Below are positions 61,922-64,000 of a DNA stretch of 64,000 nt, piece after piece (the stretch's first letter is position 1; the number at the start of each line of letters is the position of its first letter). The position numbers and the translations under genes are program-made. Where the stretch lies: assembly GCF_918698085.1 (NCBI RefSeq), contig NZ_CAKKLP010000005.1, positions 124,001 to 188,000 on the forward strand, in the 5' to 3' direction. The notes beneath the pieces were generated by a model that saw only the letters and a program-made list of their open reading frames with translations, was not told where the DNA came from and did not search any database. The DNA is from Chryseobacterium sp. Bi04 (GTDB lineage Bacteria > Bacteroidota > Bacteroidia > Flavobacteriales > Weeksellaceae).

Positions 61922-62851
61922 ATGAGAAAAAAAATGTTTTTACTGCCGCTACTGGCAGCTCTAAACTATACTGTGATGTATTCTCAAACCGGTAATATAG
62001 GTATTAATACCAGCGATCCTGGCAGTAAGCTAACCGTCAATGGCTCATTTGCTGCCACCTACAAAACCACAACAACAAGTGGTCCTGTTGATGCCAATGA
62101 TTATTATATAGCCTACAGCGGGAACAACAATGGCACTTTAACGCTGCCTGCTGCTGTAACCGGATCCGGCAATTTTATCGGAAGAACCTACCATTTCAAA
62201 AATACAGGAACAGCAACATTATCCATTGCCGCCAGCGGAACAGAGCTGATTGACAATCAAAGCGGTGCAGGAGTAGCTTCTATAAGTGTTCCTCCGGGTT
62301 ACTATGCTTTTTTCATAAGTAAGGGAACGGTTACCAATACGACATGGGAACTTATTTTACTATCAAGCTCCAATAGTCTGCCCGCAGCAGCATCCACTTA
62401 TGCTTTTTCCACTATAAGCACTACAACCAGACAGTCTCTTCCTGCTACAGTAAGCGGACCTTATATCAACGCCGAAATCAACTATCCTGAAGGAACAGTC
62501 ATCAATACAGGAAATGTAATGAATACGGCCAATGGAAGGTTTACTGCTGCTACCAGTGGATATTATATGTTTTACGGTTCTACCCAGTTTGATAATGGTG
62601 CGATTGCCGGTGCTCCCAATTTTGCGTGGGCTATATTATATCTTGTAAAAAACTTCAGCACCACTCCCAATAATGTATTGGTTCAGTCTTACCAGTCGAG
62701 TCCCGGTATATTGGCAGGGACCAATGTTTCGTGCATTACCTATCTGAATGCCGGAGAAACCGTAAGCATGGCTTCAGCAGCAGCCGTAACCAGCGGAACT
62801 GCTTATCAGGTGGTCGTAAGCTCGTTCTATGGTTATAAAATTGCCAATTAA
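61922..62851 (+). CDS. Secreted VGIN-motif protein, paralogue
   Basis: 309 residues. A signal peptide ends near VMYSQT, then GNIGINTSDPGSKLTVNGSF. The middle (GRTYHFKNTGTATLSIAASG) parallels the preceding gene. The C-terminal half (GYYMFYGSTQFDNG, then NAGETVSMASAAAVTSGTAY) resembles C1q/TNF-like jelly-roll strands. It lies 175 bp after its paralogue. Function unknown; probably part of the same surface structure. Confidence 0.82.
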   Translation: MRKKMFLLPLLAALNYTVMYSQTGNIGINTSDPGSKLTVNGSFAATYKTTTTSGPVDANDYYIAYSGNNNGTLTLPAAVTGSGNFIGRTYHFKNTGTATLSIAASGTELIDNQSGAGVASISVPPGYYAFFISKGTVTNTTWELILLSSSNSLPAAASTYAFSTISTTTRQSLPATVSGPYINAEINYPEGTVINTGNVMNTANGRFTAATSGYYMFYGSTQFDNGAIAGAPNFAWAILYLVKNFSTTPNNVLVQSYQSSPGILAGTNVSCITYLNAGETVSMASAAAVTSGTAYQVVVSSFYGYKIAN

Positions 62852-62946
62852 CTGCGAACTATTTAAAAATTAGTTAAATCCTCCTGCCCTATCATTTATA
62901 ATATATCACTGATGATGAGAGAGAAAAATTGTTCCCAAACAAAACA

Positions 62947-62968
62947 GGAGGATTGACGCAGTTGGCTA
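62947..62968 (+). pseudogene. Remnant of the tRNA-Ala 5' end
   Basis: 22 nt match the first 22 nt of tRNA-Ala at 52004 at 20 positions (shared core GCAGTTGGCTA), then similarity stops. The fragment lies at the far end of the segment that begins at the intact tRNA, and may mark an old duplication or island boundary. Confidence 0.55.
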
Positions 62969-62996
62969 CTTCTTCAAATGTTAAAAAAAGCTGATT

Positions 62997-63031
62997 AATC
63001 CTGCAAAATTCATGTTTTGTGGGATTTTTTT
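62997..63031 (+). terminator. Terminator-like hairpin downstream of the tRNA remnant
   Basis: AATCC and CAAAA pair with TTTTG and GGATT with an internal TG/TG mismatch, then six T. The design is the same as the terminator after the intact tRNA-Ala. Confidence 0.6.
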
Positions 63032-63162
63032 GATGACATTACTTACTTCGCCAGAAGCCTGGTGGCCAACTTGCCGCGGAAACACATGGTCAGTTTTATC
63101 CGAAATCTACACAATGGCTGCATTACTTCAAAAGAAGGATTTTTTTCATCAAAAACCAGCCT

Positions 63163-63198
63163 TAAAAAAAACAAAAGCACCGGTATTTCTATCGGTGC
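63163..63198 (-). terminator. Terminator of the gene at 63298
   Basis: Minus strand: GCACCG / CGGTGC with a 10-nt loop, then TTTTG and eight T. Lies 100 bp downstream of the stop of the copper/YtkA-like gene. Confidence 0.75.
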
Positions 63199-63297
63199 CT
63201 GGCTTTATTTGTAAATGTACTTTTGATAGGGAATTCTTCAGTAAGAAGAAAAAAATTATGTTATGATCACCAATTTCTCTACTGGTTCTAAAACAAT

Positions 63298-64000
63298 CTA
63301 ATGTTGATGCACGTGCATCTGTTCTCCATTTTCGTCTTTCTTTCCTTTGGTTACATCAACGGTAAAATCTGCGGTATGCACTTTCCCATCTATTTTAAAC
63401 TGTACCCACATTCTGTAAACTCCCGCATTTTCGATATGTGTTTGTGCAAAAATTGGAAAGCGGCTGTCTGTTACAGGATGAATATGCAGAAATTCTTTAT
63501 CTGCCTTGCCTATCATTACTATATGGGCAGATGCTCCTAAATATTGCTGCAAATCCTTTTCGATTAATTTCTTTCCATCTTTTTCGATGGAGATTTCCAG
63601 GTGTTGTGTTTTGTTGGTTTTAAAATCACTTCCATTGAGGAGGGTTATGGTAAATCCATCAACTTTTGAAATATACTTGGTTGAAATATCATTATTAACC
63701 GGACTGCTTTTTCCCTGTACTTCAATTTCCTGTTTGTTCAAGGTCTGTTCGCCACCACTCGGTTTAAAATCGGAAAACAGCAGATACTTTCCACCATTCG
63801 GGAATGTTTCGGTAATCGCATACGCACCGTCAGTCTGCTCTTCCGGATGGATGTGGCGGAACCAGCTTAAATCTTCACTAACTACCATTAAATGCAGTTT
63901 CATCTCGTGTGAAATATCCAAGGCTACATTTTTTTCGTTTTGCTTTACAGCAAGTGTCAATTGAGTTGGTTTTCCTGCTTCCACATTTTGTGGCGAAGTA
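63298..64000 (-). CDS. Secreted copper/YtkA-like two-domain protein, N-terminus outside window
   Basis: At least 233 residues; the frame stays open to the right edge (TSPQNVEAGKPTQLTLAV at the edge), so the start and any signal peptide lie beyond it. Two similar halves each carry a His motif: FRHIHPEEQTDGAYAI and FLHIHPVTDSRF. Strand-rich domains end NGGKYLLFSDFKPSG and AGVYRMWVQFKIDG. The tail is His-rich (MHVHQH). This pattern fits YtkA-like or copper-associated periplasmic proteins; metal binding is inferred from the histidines. Confidence 0.75.
   Translation of the reverse strand, partial: TSPQNVEAGKPTQLTLAVKQNEKNVALDISHEMKLHLMVVSEDLSWFRHIHPEEQTDGAYAITETFPNGGKYLLFSDFKPSGGEQTLNKQEIEVQGKSSPVNNDISTKYISKVDGFTITLLNGSDFKTNKTQHLEISIEKDGKKLIEKDLQQYLGASAHIVMIGKADKEFLHIHPVTDSRFPIFAQTHIENAGVYRMWVQFKIDGKVHTADFTVDVTKGKKDENGEQMHVHQH

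Noticed and set aside
63012..63266. Overlapping plus-strand frames after the tRNA remnant (about 65-84 codons)
   Set aside because: They run through two terminator-like hairpins, overlap in different frames and lack a signal or motif; possibly decayed sequence but not supported as genes.

Overview
The window reads as a chromosomal segment of a Flavobacteriia member, most likely Chryseobacterium or a close relative. The evidence is the low G+C, strongly A/T-rich intergenic DNA; promoters of the Bacteroidetes type (TTTG, about 19 nt, TAnnTTTG); type IX secretion (T9SS) C-terminal sorting tails; a Bacteroidetes-style VgrG; and 'two-component propeller' sensor kinases. Genus assignment is inference from gene style; no database search was possible.

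Layout. 0-5.7 kb: a minus-strand run of small cytosolic and lipoprotein genes, including a SUKH-like protein with a ribosomal L7/L12-like tail; it looks like an immunity or accessory array. 5.9-7.7 kb: an alpha/beta hydrolase and the rpmI-rplT ribosomal operon. 7.8-11.7 kb: three tandem M28 metallopeptidases with T9SS tails. 12.4-19.6 kb: a complete his operon (hisG-D-C-B-H-A-F-IE) preceded by a His-rich leader peptide and an attenuator terminator. 19.6-24.5 kb: dapD followed by four glycan or lipid-glycan genes. 24.8-28.6 kb: a C40 peptidase, small secreted proteins and an HxlR regulator. 28.7-31.7 kb: DoxX, then a Crp/Fnr regulator divergent from a gcvH / gcvH-like / methyltransferase operon, with a perfect FNR-type palindrome between them. 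31.7-37.8 kb: gene remnants, an AraC-linked detoxification-like cluster, and a TPR-fused rifampin ADP-ribosyltransferase. 37.9-40.5 kb: a GT2 glycosyltransferase and threonine aldolase.

40.5-49.1 kb is an accessory surface-protein region. It holds a duplicated promoter, truncated signal-peptide ORFs, small VGIN-motif secreted proteins, two helix-turn-helix proteins, an M43 metalloprotease with a T9SS tail and a tandem pair of PAS-LuxR regulators. An 11-nt motif (A7CACA) recurs four times here, three times just ahead of a strong 5'-UTR hairpin. A nested-palindrome intergenic repeat of about 255 bp occurs three times in the window.

49.5-52.1 kb: a chromate transporter, a DUF4142 protein and tRNA-Ala(GGC). 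52.6-56.3 kb: an orphan T6SS cargo module (VgrG with a C-terminal extension, Tae4-type amidase, probable periplasmic immunity protein, DUF4280 PAAR-like tip). 56.7-62.9 kb: a propeller sensor kinase with its response regulator, an array of GTAG/CTAC half-sites, and two VGIN-type secreted proteins. A 22-nt remnant of the tRNA-Ala 5' end at 62.95 kb suggests that 52.1-62.9 kb may be an island. The window ends inside a secreted copper/YtkA-like protein gene. I saw no CRISPR array, rRNA or intact insertion sequence.
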